Shown: in pieces, positions 8,572 to 15,945 of the stretch
How the letters are laid out: every line of letters starts with the position of its first letter
How positions within the stretch are numbered: position 1 is the first letter of the stretch
NCBI GenBank assembly: GCA_944381495.1
Contig: CALWLJ010000012.1
Span: 41,220-105,219 of the forward strand
Direction: 5' to 3'
Source of the DNA: an uncultured Mediterraneibacter sp.
GTDB lineage: Bacteria > Bacillota > Clostridia > Lachnospirales > Lachnospiraceae
Length of the DNA: 64,000 bases
The notes under the pieces: generated by a model
Told to the model about the DNA's origin: nothing
Databases searched by the model: none
Seen by the model: only the letters and a program-made list of their open reading frames with translations
Program-made: the position numbers and the translations under genes

Positions 8572-8649
8572 GGGACACAGTGAAATGCAAAAAGGGACAC
8601 AGTAAACTTCAATCGGGGACGTAGCCAAACCGAAGTTTACTACGTCCCC
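8572..8649. repeat. Array of 22-nt GGGAC units ending in a GGGACGTAG palindrome (copy B)
   Basis: GGGAC units start at 8572, 8594 and 8616, again at a 22-nt period. The array ends in a palindrome at 8615-8649, GGGGACGTAG...CTACGTCCCC, with inner AAAC/GTTT pairing. It ends 1 nt before the metG Shine-Dalgarno (AAGGAGG at 8651-8657), so the hairpin would form in the mRNA next to the ribosome site. Confidence 0.75.
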
Positions 8650-8662
8650 GAAGGAGGTAAAG

Positions 8663-10570
8663 ATGAAACCAAAGTATTACATTACAACAGCCATCGCCTA
8701 CACATCCGGAAAGCCGCACATCGGCAATACTTATGAAATCGTGCTGGCGGACGCGATTGCGCGTTACAAAAGAAGTCAGGGATATGATGTGTTTTTCCAG
8801 ACAGGAACGGACGAGCACGGACAGAAGATTGAGTTGAAAGCGGAAGAGGCAGGGGTCACGCCGAAGGAGTTTGTGGACAATGTTTCTGCTGAGATCAAGA
8901 GAATCTGGGATCTGATGGATACGTCTTATGACAAGTTTATCCGTACGACGGATGCGGATCATGAGAAGCAGGTGCAGAAGATTTTCAAGAAGCTGTATGA
9001 CCAGGGGGATATCTATAAGGGATATTATGAAGGAATGTACTGTACTCCCTGTGAGTCTTTCTTTACGGAGTCGCAGCTGGTTGACGGTAAATGTCCGGAC
9101 TGCGGGCGTGAGGTTCAGCCGGCAAAAGAGGAGGCATATTTCTTCAGAATGAGCAAATATGCGGATCGTCTGATCGAGTATATCAACACGCATCCGGAGT
9201 TTATCCAGCCGGTATCCAGGAAAAATGAAATGATGAACAACTTCCTTCTTCCGGGCCTGCAGGATCTGTGCGTATCCAGAACATCTTTTAAGTGGGGAAT
9301 CCCGGTTGATTTTGACGACAAGCATGTGGTTTATGTATGGCTTGATGCTCTGACAAACTATATCACAGGAATTGGCTATGACGCGGATGGAAACAGCACG
9401 GAGCAGTTTGAAAAGCTGTGGCCGGCGGACCTGCATCTGATTGGAAAGGACATTATCCGTTTCCATACGATCTACTGGCCTATTTTCCTGATGGCTCTGG
9501 GACTTCCGCTGCCCAAGCAGGTATTCGGACATCCGTGGCTTCTTCAGGGGGACGGCAAGATGAGCAAGTCCAAGGGAAATGTACTCTATGCGGATGAGCT
9601 GGTTGATTTCTTCGGAGTGGATGCAGTGCGTTATTTCGTGCTTCACGAGATGCCATTTGAAAATGACGGCGTGATTACATGGGAGCTGATGGTAGAGCGA
9701 CTGAACTCTGATCTGGCAAATACGCTTGGCAACCTGGTAAACCGGACCGTTTCCATGACAAATAAATATTTCGGCGGAACTGTGACGGATAAAGGCGTGG
9801 CAGAAGATGTGGATGCGGATCTGAAAGCGGTTATGGAGCATACTCCGAAAGCGGTAGATGAGAAGATGGCTGGACTGAGAGTTGCAGATGCGATCACGGA
9901 AATCTTCAATCTGTTCAAACGCTGCAACAAATACATCGATGAAACTATGCCCTGGGTTCTGGCGAAGGACGAGGCGAAGAAAGACCGTCTGGAGACTGTT
10001 CTCTGGAATCTGATCCAGGGAATTTCCACAGGTGCGCAGCTGCTTGAGCCATATATGCCTTTAACCAGTAAAAAGATCCTGGAGCAGCTTGGCGGCGGAC
10101 ATGTGACAGACAAGCCGGAGATCCTGTTCCAGAGACTGGATCTTGAAGAAGTTATGAAGAAAGTCGAGGAGCTTCACCCGCATAAAGAAGAGGCGGCAGA
10201 CAGCACTGAAAAGGAAGAAGCAGTCATTGATATCGAACCGAAGGATGAGATCACCTTTGATCAGTTCGGCACGATGCAGTTCCAGGTGGGTGAGATCATT
10301 GCCTGTGAAGAAGTGAAGAAGTCGAAAAAGCTTCTCTGCTCCCAGGTGAAGATTGGAAGCCAGGTAAAACAGATCGTATCCGGAATTAAAGCGCACTATA
10401 CACCGGAAGAGATGGTAGGCAAGAAGGTAATGGTCCTTGTAAACCTGAAGCCCGCCAAGCTGGCAGGAGTGCTTTCCGAAGGTATGCTGCTCTGCGCTGA
10501 GGATGCAGATGGAAATCTGTCCCTGATGGTGCCTGAGAAGGATATGCCGGCAGGAGCGGAAATCTGTTAA
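8663..10570 (+). CDS. metG: Methionyl-tRNA synthetase
   Basis: This 635-residue class I synthetase charges tRNA-Met in the cytoplasm. The HIGH-box variant is PHIGNTYE near residue 17. The zinc knuckle CTPC...CPDC is at about residues 127-150, and the KMSKS loop GKMSKSKGN is at about residue 299. The anticodon-binding helical domain follows. From about residue 530 there is a C-terminal EMAP/tRNA-binding OB domain (FGTMQFQVGEI...MLLCAED), as in dimeric bacterial MetG. A charged linker rich in E and K joins the two parts. Expression is controlled by the upstream Met T-box. The palindromic repeat abutting its ribosome site is an unusual addition. Confidence 0.97.
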   Translation: MKPKYYITTAIAYTSGKPHIGNTYEIVLADAIARYKRSQGYDVFFQTGTDEHGQKIELKAEEAGVTPKEFVDNVSAEIKRIWDLMDTSYDKFIRTTDADHEKQVQKIFKKLYDQGDIYKGYYEGMYCTPCESFFTESQLVDGKCPDCGREVQPAKEEAYFFRMSKYADRLIEYINTHPEFIQPVSRKNEMMNNFLLPGLQDLCVSRTSFKWGIPVDFDDKHVVYVWLDALTNYITGIGYDADGNSTEQFEKLWPADLHLIGKDIIRFHTIYWPIFLMALGLPLPKQVFGHPWLLQGDGKMSKSKGNVLYADELVDFFGVDAVRYFVLHEMPFENDGVITWELMVERLNSDLANTLGNLVNRTVSMTNKYFGGTVTDKGVAEDVDADLKAVMEHTPKAVDEKMAGLRVADAITEIFNLFKRCNKYIDETMPWVLAKDEAKKDRLETVLWNLIQGISTGAQLLEPYMPLTSKKILEQLGGGHVTDKPEILFQRLDLEEVMKKVEELHPHKEEAADSTEKEEAVIDIEPKDEITFDQFGTMQFQVGEIIACEEVKKSKKLLCSQVKIGSQVKQIVSGIKAHYTPEEMVGKKVMVLVNLKPAKLAGVLSEGMLLCAEDADGNLSLMVPEKDMPAGAEIC

Positions 10571-10592
10571 AATGAATAAAATGTAAAAGTGT

Positions 10593-10654
10593 AAGCCCCT
10601 GCGGCGGGGATATCCATTGAAATGTCTGATGGAACATCTCGGCCGCAGGGGCTT
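10593..10654. terminator. Long GC-rich inverted repeat after metG
   Basis: AAGCCCCTGCGGC (10593-10605) pairs perfectly with GCCGCAGGGGCTT (10642-10654) around a 36-nt loop, 22 nt after the metG stop. The T-tract on the plus strand is poor (CCATATTTTCTGTTTTG), so it is a plausible but atypical terminator or a repeat element. Confidence 0.55.
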
Positions 10655-10781
10655 GCCATATTTTCTGTTTTGTTACTAAACAGTGAAGACGTTGCATCAT
10701 GCTTCAGCGCAGAAAGGAAAGATGCTCTGCCTGAATGAGATATCCATAAATGGATAAAACAGACATAATAATGATAAAATA

Positions 10782-10826
10782 TGGAAATATTTATTGACAT
10801 ATAGACGATTAGATAATATATTTCCA
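10782..10826 (+). promoter_or_regulatory. Promoter enclosed by a 9-bp inverted repeat (putative autoregulatory operator)
   Basis: TTGACA at 10794-10799 and TATATT at 10817-10822 are spaced 17 bp. The perfect arms TGGAAATAT (10782-10790) and ATATTTCCA (10818-10826) flank the promoter; the downstream arm overlaps the -10. The next gene encodes an HTH protein, so autoregulation is likely (inference). Confidence 0.6.
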
Positions 10827-10870
10827 TAAAAGGAAGAAACTTGGGTGCTATGGCAGAGAGGAGTGCGGAT

Positions 10871-11659
10871 ATGGATATTTCTGATCTGAAGAAAAAGAAG
10901 AAAGAGGCAGGTATGACCAACGCAGGGATTGCGGAACTGGCCGGGATACCGGTCAGCACAGTTAATAAGGTCTTCTCCGGTGCCACGAAGAATCCCAGGT
11001 ATGCCACCCTTCTTGCCATTGAGCAGGTGCTGGAAGAAAAGGAGAAGCTCCCATTTACTTATGATCCTGTATCGGAAGAGCCGGTGATGTTGAGGGAGGA
11101 GACGGCGCCCTATGCCTATTCGGCCAGAAACTATGACGGGGAAGATATTGCAGGACTTTCAGAGGGGACAAGGGCAGAGCTGATCGACGGGCAACTTTAC
11201 ATGCTTTCCGCACCGAACAGACTTCATCAATATCTGGTGACAGAGCTGGTCTATGAGCTCAAAAGCCATATACGCAGAAAGAAAGGGAACTGCCAGGTCT
11301 ATACAGCTCCCTTTGATGTGCGGCTTTTTGGAGACGACTCGACGATCGTGCAGCCTGATATAGCGGTGATATGCAGACATGATATCCTGACTGATCTAGG
11401 GTGCTGCGGCGCGCCGGACTGGGTGATCGAGATCGTCTCTGAAAGTAATTCCGCCCACGTTTATGTGCGGAAAATGATCCAGTACCAGAAGGCAGGGGTC
11501 AGAGAGTACTGGATTATTGATCCGCTGCAGAGGCTCGTATCAGTTTTCAATTTTGAAGATGCCCGGAAAAGCGCTCAGTACACATATGAAGACACTGTAC
11601 CCTCCGGAGTCCTGGAAGGGCTTGAGATCCGGTTCCGGGAGCTGGTGAAAGGGTATTAG
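10871..11659 (+). CDS. XRE-type HTH fused to Uma2-family (DUF820) PD-(D/E)XK domain
   Basis: Residues of about 14-50 form an XRE-like helix-turn-helix (NAGIAELAGIPVSTVNKVFSG). Residues of about 95-250 form a Uma2 domain: the LSEGTRAELIDG opening, the HQYLVTEL helix, the QPDIAVI and WVIEIVSES strands and the YQKAGVREYWIIDP core, with the expected Asp, Glu and Lys/Gln catalytic region. Uma2 proteins resemble restriction-endonuclease folds, but their biology is poorly known. ATG 10871 is preferred for its AGGAG at 10859-10863; in-frame TTG 10841 and ATG 10850 are alternatives. The gene is monocistronic and convergent with the next. It is probably a regulator or host-defence-like nuclease; which one cannot be told from sequence. 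Confidence 0.8.
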   Translation: MDISDLKKKKKEAGMTNAGIAELAGIPVSTVNKVFSGATKNPRYATLLAIEQVLEEKEKLPFTYDPVSEEPVMLREETAPYAYSARNYDGEDIAGLSEGTRAELIDGQLYMLSAPNRLHQYLVTELVYELKSHIRRKKGNCQVYTAPFDVRLFGDDSTIVQPDIAVICRHDILTDLGCCGAPDWVIEIVSESNSAHVYVRKMIQYQKAGVREYWIIDPLQRLVSVFNFEDARKSAQYTYEDTVPSGVLEGLEIRFRELVKGY

Positions 11660-11711
11660 TGCGGGCTCCTTACATCTCCTTACAGCCTCTTTGCAGCCCC
11701 TTACAGCCTTC

Positions 11712-12815
11712 TTACAGCTTGCACAGCACCTGCAGCAGCCGGCTGTTATCCTCCGGCATCATGGTGCAGAAACGGATATATTCCCCGTCCAGGCACTGGA
11801 AGGAGGAGCAGTCACGGATCATCAGCCCTGCACGGATGCAGCGTTCGAATACATCGGCGGAGGTAATCCCATCCTTCATGATCCGAACCAGCTGAAAGTT
11901 GGCGTAAGGCCGGTATACTTTGCATGACGGCTGTGCCGAGAGTGCATGGTACATCCGTTCCCGCTCTGACAGGATGAGACGGCGGGTTTCTGCGATATAT
12001 TCCGTATCCCGGAACATGAGCTCGCCGGCATAGGCGCCGATGCTGTTCAGCGACCAGGGAATCTGTTTCTCCTTCATCCTTTTGAGAAAATCCAGATTCC
12101 CCGTAATACCGTATCCCAGCCGCATTCCAGGCGCGGCGAAGAACTTGGATACGCCCCGCAGGACCATCAGGTTTGCAAACTCTTTTGTCAGAGGGACTGC
12201 GGTGACGGCGTCGATATCAGGAGCAAACTCCACATATGTCTCGTCGATCATGACAAAGATATCCCTTTCCAGGCAGAAGGCGAGGAGGCGCCCCATGTCC
12301 TCCTGCAGGATGGCTGAGGAGGTGGGATTGTTGGGATTGCACAGGATAAGAAAATCGTAATTCCCTTTATCCAGTGTACGGCACAGATCATCCATATCCA
12401 GCTGGAAGTCCATCTCTTCTCTTAGGTGGTAATATTCCTGGGTGCTTCCGGAGAAGGACAGTTCCCGGGAATACTCGGAGTAGGTGGGGCCGAGTATGAG
12501 CGTATGCTTTGGAGCGCGGGCCTCGATCAGCAGAGAGATCAGTTCACTGGATCCGTTGCCCGGCAGGATATGATCCGCCGGGATATGGCAGTACCCGGAT
12601 ATGGTTTCCCTCAGAGAGGTGTACTCCCGGTCCGGGTAGGAGGAGAGCAGATCGAGATGGGACGCCAGAGCGGTCTTCACGCTTTCGGACAGGCCAAGAG
12701 GATTTACATTGGCGCCGAAGTTGACGATCTCATCTTTCTTCAGGTGATAATACTCACAGATTTTTTCTATATCGCTTCCGTGAAAAACAGGCTTTGTATT
12801 CAAGAGCAGACACAT
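11712..12815 (-). CDS. CobD/HisC-like PLP aminotransferase (threonine-phosphate decarboxylase type)
   Basis: This class I/II fold PLP enzyme resembles L-threonine-O-3-phosphate decarboxylase (CobD) and histidinol-phosphate aminotransferases. It has NFGANVNPLG near the N-terminus, PGNGSSELI phosphate-cup residues, LCNPNNPTS with the cofactor Asn, MIDETYVEF with the Asp, and LRGVSKFFAAPGMRLGY with the Schiff-base Lys. CobD makes the aminopropanol arm of cobalamin, but no cobalamin genes are nearby. The gene is divergent from a siderophore ABC operon, so an iron-linked role is possible. The start at ATG 12815 follows a TATACT at 12844-12839 (minus strand); its AGAAAGG is directly adjacent, so TTG 12803 remains possible. 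Confidence 0.82.
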   Translation of the reverse strand: MCLLLNTKPVFHGSDIEKICEYYHLKKDEIVNFGANVNPLGLSESVKTALASHLDLLSSYPDREYTSLRETISGYCHIPADHILPGNGSSELISLLIEARAPKHTLILGPTYSEYSRELSFSGSTQEYYHLREEMDFQLDMDDLCRTLDKGNYDFLILCNPNNPTSSAILQEDMGRLLAFCLERDIFVMIDETYVEFAPDIDAVTAVPLTKEFANLMVLRGVSKFFAAPGMRLGYGITGNLDFLKRMKEKQIPWSLNSIGAYAGELMFRDTEYIAETRRLILSERERMYHALSAQPSCKVYRPYANFQLVRIMKDGITSADVFERCIRAGLMIRDCSSFQCLDGEYIRFCTMMPEDNSRLLQVLCKL

Positions 12816-12901
12816 CCTTTCTATTGTTTCTATGAACCAGTATAGCATGCCCTGGCAGAAGAAAATGATAATTTTTCGCCATTTTCTTATAAAAATATGA
12901 C

Positions 12902-12931
12902 TTGCATTTTTCAAATAGGATATGATATACT
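12902..12931 (+). promoter_or_regulatory. Promoter of the siderophore ABC operon
   Basis: TTGCAT at 12902-12907 and TATACT at 12926-12931 are spaced 18 bp. Transcription would start about 7 nt later, inside the first GTTAG-N6-CTAAC site. Confidence 0.6.
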
Positions 12932-12939
12932 GGCGCAAA

Positions 12940-12955
12940 GTTAGTGGTAGCTAAC
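12940..12955. promoter_or_regulatory. Operator 1, GTTAG-N6-CTAAC
   Basis: GTTAG (12940-12944) and CTAAC (12951-12955) are inverted arms around 6 bp, overlapping the expected transcription start. The arms resemble the TTAGGTTAG half-sites of DtxR/IdeR-type iron boxes, though the spacing differs; iron control is inferred from the downstream genes. Confidence 0.6.
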
Positions 12956-12972
12956 CTGGCGCGCGTGTTGTC

Positions 12973-13020
12973 CGGCCAGACATACTCCGTATCTGCTGTA
13001 TGCCTGGCCGTTTTATTTTG
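12973..13020 (+). terminator. Attenuator-like hairpin in the ABC operon leader
   Basis: CGGCCAG-A-CATAC (12973-12985) pairs with GTATG-C-CTGGCCG (12998-13010) and is followed by TTTTATTTT, forming a full intrinsic terminator between the promoter and the first gene. Confidence 0.7.
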
Positions 13021-13021
13021 C

Positions 13022-13045
13022 TTTAGTTAGATGAAACTAACTAAA
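13022..13045. promoter_or_regulatory. Operator 2, extended GTTAG-N6-CTAAC
   Basis: TTTAGTTAG (13022-13030) and CTAACTAAA (13037-13045) are perfect 9-bp arms around 6 bp. The core matches operator 1 at 12940-12955 in sequence and spacing. Confidence 0.65.
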
Positions 13046-13064
13046 CGGAAGGGAGGAAACATCC

Positions 13065-14108
13065 ATTAAAGGAAGAATATTGACCCTGATCCTGGCGGTC
13101 AGCCTTGTTCTGTTGGCAGGCCTGTCGCTGTTCGTGGGTGTTATAGATATTGACCTTTCATCCCTGCTGAGCGGGGACGCGGAGCAGTGGGAGATCTTCA
13201 TACTCTCACGGCTTCCCCGGCTGCTTGCCATCCTGTGCACGGGAGTCGGCATGAGTGTTGCCGGGCTGATCATGCAGCAGCTCTGCATGAATAAATTTGT
13301 CTCCCCTACTACGGGGGCGACGATCTCTTCCGCCCAGTTCGGGATCCTGCTGGGACTTCTGTTCATGCCAGGGTCCACTCTGTGGGGAAGAGCTATATTT
13401 GCCTTTGTCAGCGCAATACTTGGCACATGGATCTTCGTGTGGTTTATCCAGCGGATCCAGTTCAAGGATGTGGTGATGGTCCCTCTGGTGGGCATTATGT
13501 TTGGAAATGTGATCGGAGGAGTGACGAATTATCTGGCCTACAAATACGAGATGACACAGGCTCTGTCCACCTGGCTTGTAGGACACTTCTCTATGGTAAT
13601 CCGGGGAAGGTATGAGATTGTATGGATGGTAGTGCCGCTGGTGATCCTGGCATTTATATTTGCCAATCATTTCAATATCGTAGGCATGGGGAGAGATTTC
13701 TCAAAAAACCTGGGAGTCCACTATAACCTGGTGCTGATCATGGGACTTACTATTGCTGCCATGATCACGGCCTCCATTGTAGTCGTGGTAGGATCGATCT
13801 CGTATATCGGGCTGATCGTGCCTAATGTGGTGGCTATGTTCAAGGGAGACAAGATCCGGGGAACACTGGTGGATACGGCCCTTTTCGGAGCTATCTTTGT
13901 ACTGGTGTGCGATATGATCGGCCGGGTGGTCATTGCTCCTTACGAGCTGCCCATTGAGCTGATCATCGGAATCCTAGGAAATATCATTTTCATTGCACTG
14001 CTGCTCTACCGGCTGCAGCACGGCAGAAAGGCGGTCCGCCTGGGCAGTGCCGGGAACTCGGGATGCGCAGCAGCTGTTTCCCATGTGAGCGGAGGTGACG
14101 GCAGATGA
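13065..14108 (+). CDS. yclN: Siderophore ABC transporter permease (FecCD family, YclN-like)
   Basis: This membrane protein of about 347 residues has about nine hydrophobic segments. It carries the FecCD motif region RLPRLLAILCTGVGMSVAG followed by IMQQLCMNKFVSPTTGA, closely like YclN of the petrobactin system. It pairs with the next permease to form the channel. No ATG fits the N-terminus. AUU at 13065 lies 8 nt after AGGGAGG and gives a basic KGR before the first helix; TTG at 13080, behind a weaker AGGAAG, is the conventional alternative (342 residues). The gene ends in an ATGA overlap with the next gene. Confidence 0.9.
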   Translation: MKGRILTLILAVSLVLLAGLSLFVGVIDIDLSSLLSGDAEQWEIFILSRLPRLLAILCTGVGMSVAGLIMQQLCMNKFVSPTTGATISSAQFGILLGLLFMPGSTLWGRAIFAFVSAILGTWIFVWFIQRIQFKDVVMVPLVGIMFGNVIGGVTNYLAYKYEMTQALSTWLVGHFSMVIRGRYEIVWMVVPLVILAFIFANHFNIVGMGRDFSKNLGVHYNLVLIMGLTIAAMITASIVVVVGSISYIGLIVPNVVAMFKGDKIRGTLVDTALFGAIFVLVCDMIGRVVIAPYELPIELIIGILGNIIFIALLLYRLQHGRKAVRLGSAGNSGCAAAVSHVSGGDGR

Positions 14109-15082
14109 GGACGGCGGCTTACAGAGTCAACATAAGAAAGCTGTGCATCCTGGCTGTTATCGTTGTTCTTGTGGCGGCGGCGTACATGTTTGTGGATGTG
14201 AAGTTTGAGAATGAAAAGCTCTTTGCTTATGCCATGAAGATCCGCACGCCGAAGCTGATCGTCATGCTGATCACGGCCTTTGCCATCGGCGGAGCTTCCC
14301 TGGTGTTCCAGTCGATCATCAACAACACCATTGTAACGCCCTGCCTGCTGGGAATGAATTCCCTGTATACGCTGATCCATACGGCGGTTGTGTTTGCTGC
14401 GGGGACGGGAAGTATATTTGCCGCCAATTCAAATGCGGCCTTTGCCATGGACCTGGTCCTGATGGGGATCACGGCTACGGTGATATACAGTTATCTGTTT
14501 AAAAAGACAAAACATAACGTACTCTATGTCCTTTTGATCGGTACAGTACTGACATCTTTCTTTTCCAGTATCCAGACCACGCTGACGAGAGTCATGGATC
14601 CAAATGAGTACGACACGCTTTTAAATACGCTGGTGGCAAGCTTCAGCAATATCAATTCGGAGATCATCCTTTTCTCCGTGATCGTGCTGGCGGTACTGGT
14701 CTTTGCACTGAGAAAGGACCTGGCGCTGCTGAATGTGATTACTCTTGGGAAGGATCAGGCCATCAATCTGGGTGTGGATTATGATAACTGCATCCGGCGG
14801 CTTCTGCTGGGAGTCACGCTCTGTATCGCGGTTGCCACAGCTATGGTGGGACCGATCTCTTTCCTGGGACTGATCATCGCCAACCTGGCGCGGCAGTTGC
14901 TGAAAACCTACCGCCACGGACAGCTGATCCTTGGATCGGCCCTGTTCGGGATGATCGTGCTGATAGGGGGACAGCTTCTGGTGGAGCATGTGTTCTCCTA
15001 TACGATACCGGTCAGCGTATTTATCACAGTGGGAGGAGGAATCTATTTCCTGTACCTTCTGCTGACAAACAGGAGGGTATAG
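14105..15082 (+). CDS. yclO: Siderophore ABC transporter permease (FecCD family, YclO-like)
   Basis: This second polytopic FecCD permease has 325 residues. It shows IRTPKLIVMLITAFAIGGAS near residue 40, the equivalent of the R-x-P-R-L cytoplasmic loop, and the SFLGLIIANLARQLL motif that contacts the ATPase. The ATG overlaps the previous stop (ATGA), a sign of translational coupling and of a heterodimeric channel. A short basic stretch precedes the first transmembrane segment. The ATPase follows after 3 nt. The order permease-permease-ATPase-binding protein is the same as in yclNOPQ. The transported compound is presumably a ferric catecholate-type siderophore, by family only. Confidence 0.92.
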   Translation: MRTAAYRVNIRKLCILAVIVVLVAAAYMFVDVKFENEKLFAYAMKIRTPKLIVMLITAFAIGGASLVFQSIINNTIVTPCLLGMNSLYTLIHTAVVFAAGTGSIFAANSNAAFAMDLVLMGITATVIYSYLFKKTKHNVLYVLLIGTVLTSFFSSIQTTLTRVMDPNEYDTLLNTLVASFSNINSEIILFSVIVLAVLVFALRKDLALLNVITLGKDQAINLGVDYDNCIRRLLLGVTLCIAVATAMVGPISFLGLIIANLARQLLKTYRHGQLILGSALFGMIVLIGGQLLVEHVFSYTIPVSVFITVGGGIYFLYLLLTNRRV

Positions 15083-15085
15083 AGA

Positions 15086-15838
15086 ATGTTTGTAGAGAGA
15101 CTGACCAAGAAATACGACGGAAAAGCAGTAGTGGATTCTGTTTCCTTTGAGATACCGAAGGGGAAGGTGCTCTCCCTGATCGGTCCCAACGGAGCGGGAA
15201 AATCCACAGTTATGGGGATCATTTCCCGGCTGATCGCCCAGGATGCGGGGCTGGTGAACTTCGACGGGAAGGACATTTTCAAATGGAAGAGCAAGGAGCT
15301 GGCGAAACGGCTGGCAATCCTGACACAGACAAATAATATCCAGATGAAGCTGACGGTCCGGGAGCTGGTGGCTTTCGGCAGATTTCCCTATTCTGGGGGA
15401 AGGCTGAATGAAGAGGACGAGGAGCTGGTCGACAAGGCCATCCATTACATGGAACTGGAGGAGTTTGAAGATCGTTTTATAGACGAGCTCTCCGGAGGCC
15501 AGAGGCAGAGAGCCTACATTGCCATGGTCATTGCACAGGACACGGAGTATGTGCTCCTGGATGAACCCACCAACAATCTGGATATCTACCACGCCACTAA
15601 TATGATGAAAATCGTGCGACGGCTCTGCGACGAGCTGGGCAAGACAGTGGTGCTGGTACTTCACGAGATCAACTACGCGGCCTTCTATTCCGACTATATC
15701 TGCGCATTTGTAGATGGGAAGATCGCGAAGTTCGGAACTGTAAAAGAAGTCATGACAAAGGAAAATCTGTCAGAGATCTATCGTGTGGATTTTGAAATAC
15801 AGGAGATCCAGGGAAAACCTTTGTCCATATATTATTGA
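15086..15838 (+). CDS. yclP: Siderophore ABC transporter ATP-binding protein (YclP-like)
   Basis: This 250-residue cytoplasmic ATPase energises ferric-siderophore uptake. It shows Walker A GPNGAGKST at about residue 34, the Q-loop in TQTNNIQ, signature LSGGQRQRAYIA at about residue 135, Walker B YVLLDEPTNNLD and the switch His in LVLHEINYA. Length and motifs are normal for the FepC/FhuC class. It begins 3 nt after the second permease, so it is in the same operon. The binding protein follows after 107 nt, a region with two imperfect copies of CCTGAAAACAyAAAATG (about 15877-15924) of unknown meaning. Confidence 0.95.
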   Translation: MFVERLTKKYDGKAVVDSVSFEIPKGKVLSLIGPNGAGKSTVMGIISRLIAQDAGLVNFDGKDIFKWKSKELAKRLAILTQTNNIQMKLTVRELVAFGRFPYSGGRLNEEDEELVDKAIHYMELEEFEDRFIDELSGGQRQRAYIAMVIAQDTEYVLLDEPTNNLDIYHATNMMKIVRRLCDELGKTVVLVLHEINYAAFYSDYICAFVDGKIAKFGTVKEVMTKENLSEIYRVDFEIQEIQGKPLSIYY

Positions 15839-15945
15839 CAATTACTAAAAGGATGCCCGGACAGAATGCTGTTCTGCCCTGAAAACACAAAATGAGGCAG
15901 GGGGATCCTGAAAACATAAAATGCAAAATCGGAGGATTATATTTC

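Noticed and set aside
8385-8649. Possible CRISPR array
   Set aside because: The units are 22 nt from start to start, with only about 6 conserved bases and no constant-length unique spacers; no cas genes are present.
8609-9841. Minus-strand frame of 410 codons
   Set aside because: It is antisense to metG, with no start signal or protein-like motif.
10593-10654. Clear metG terminator
   Set aside because: The stem is strong, but the loop is 36 nt and the T-tract is interrupted, so it is listed only as a terminator-like inverted repeat.
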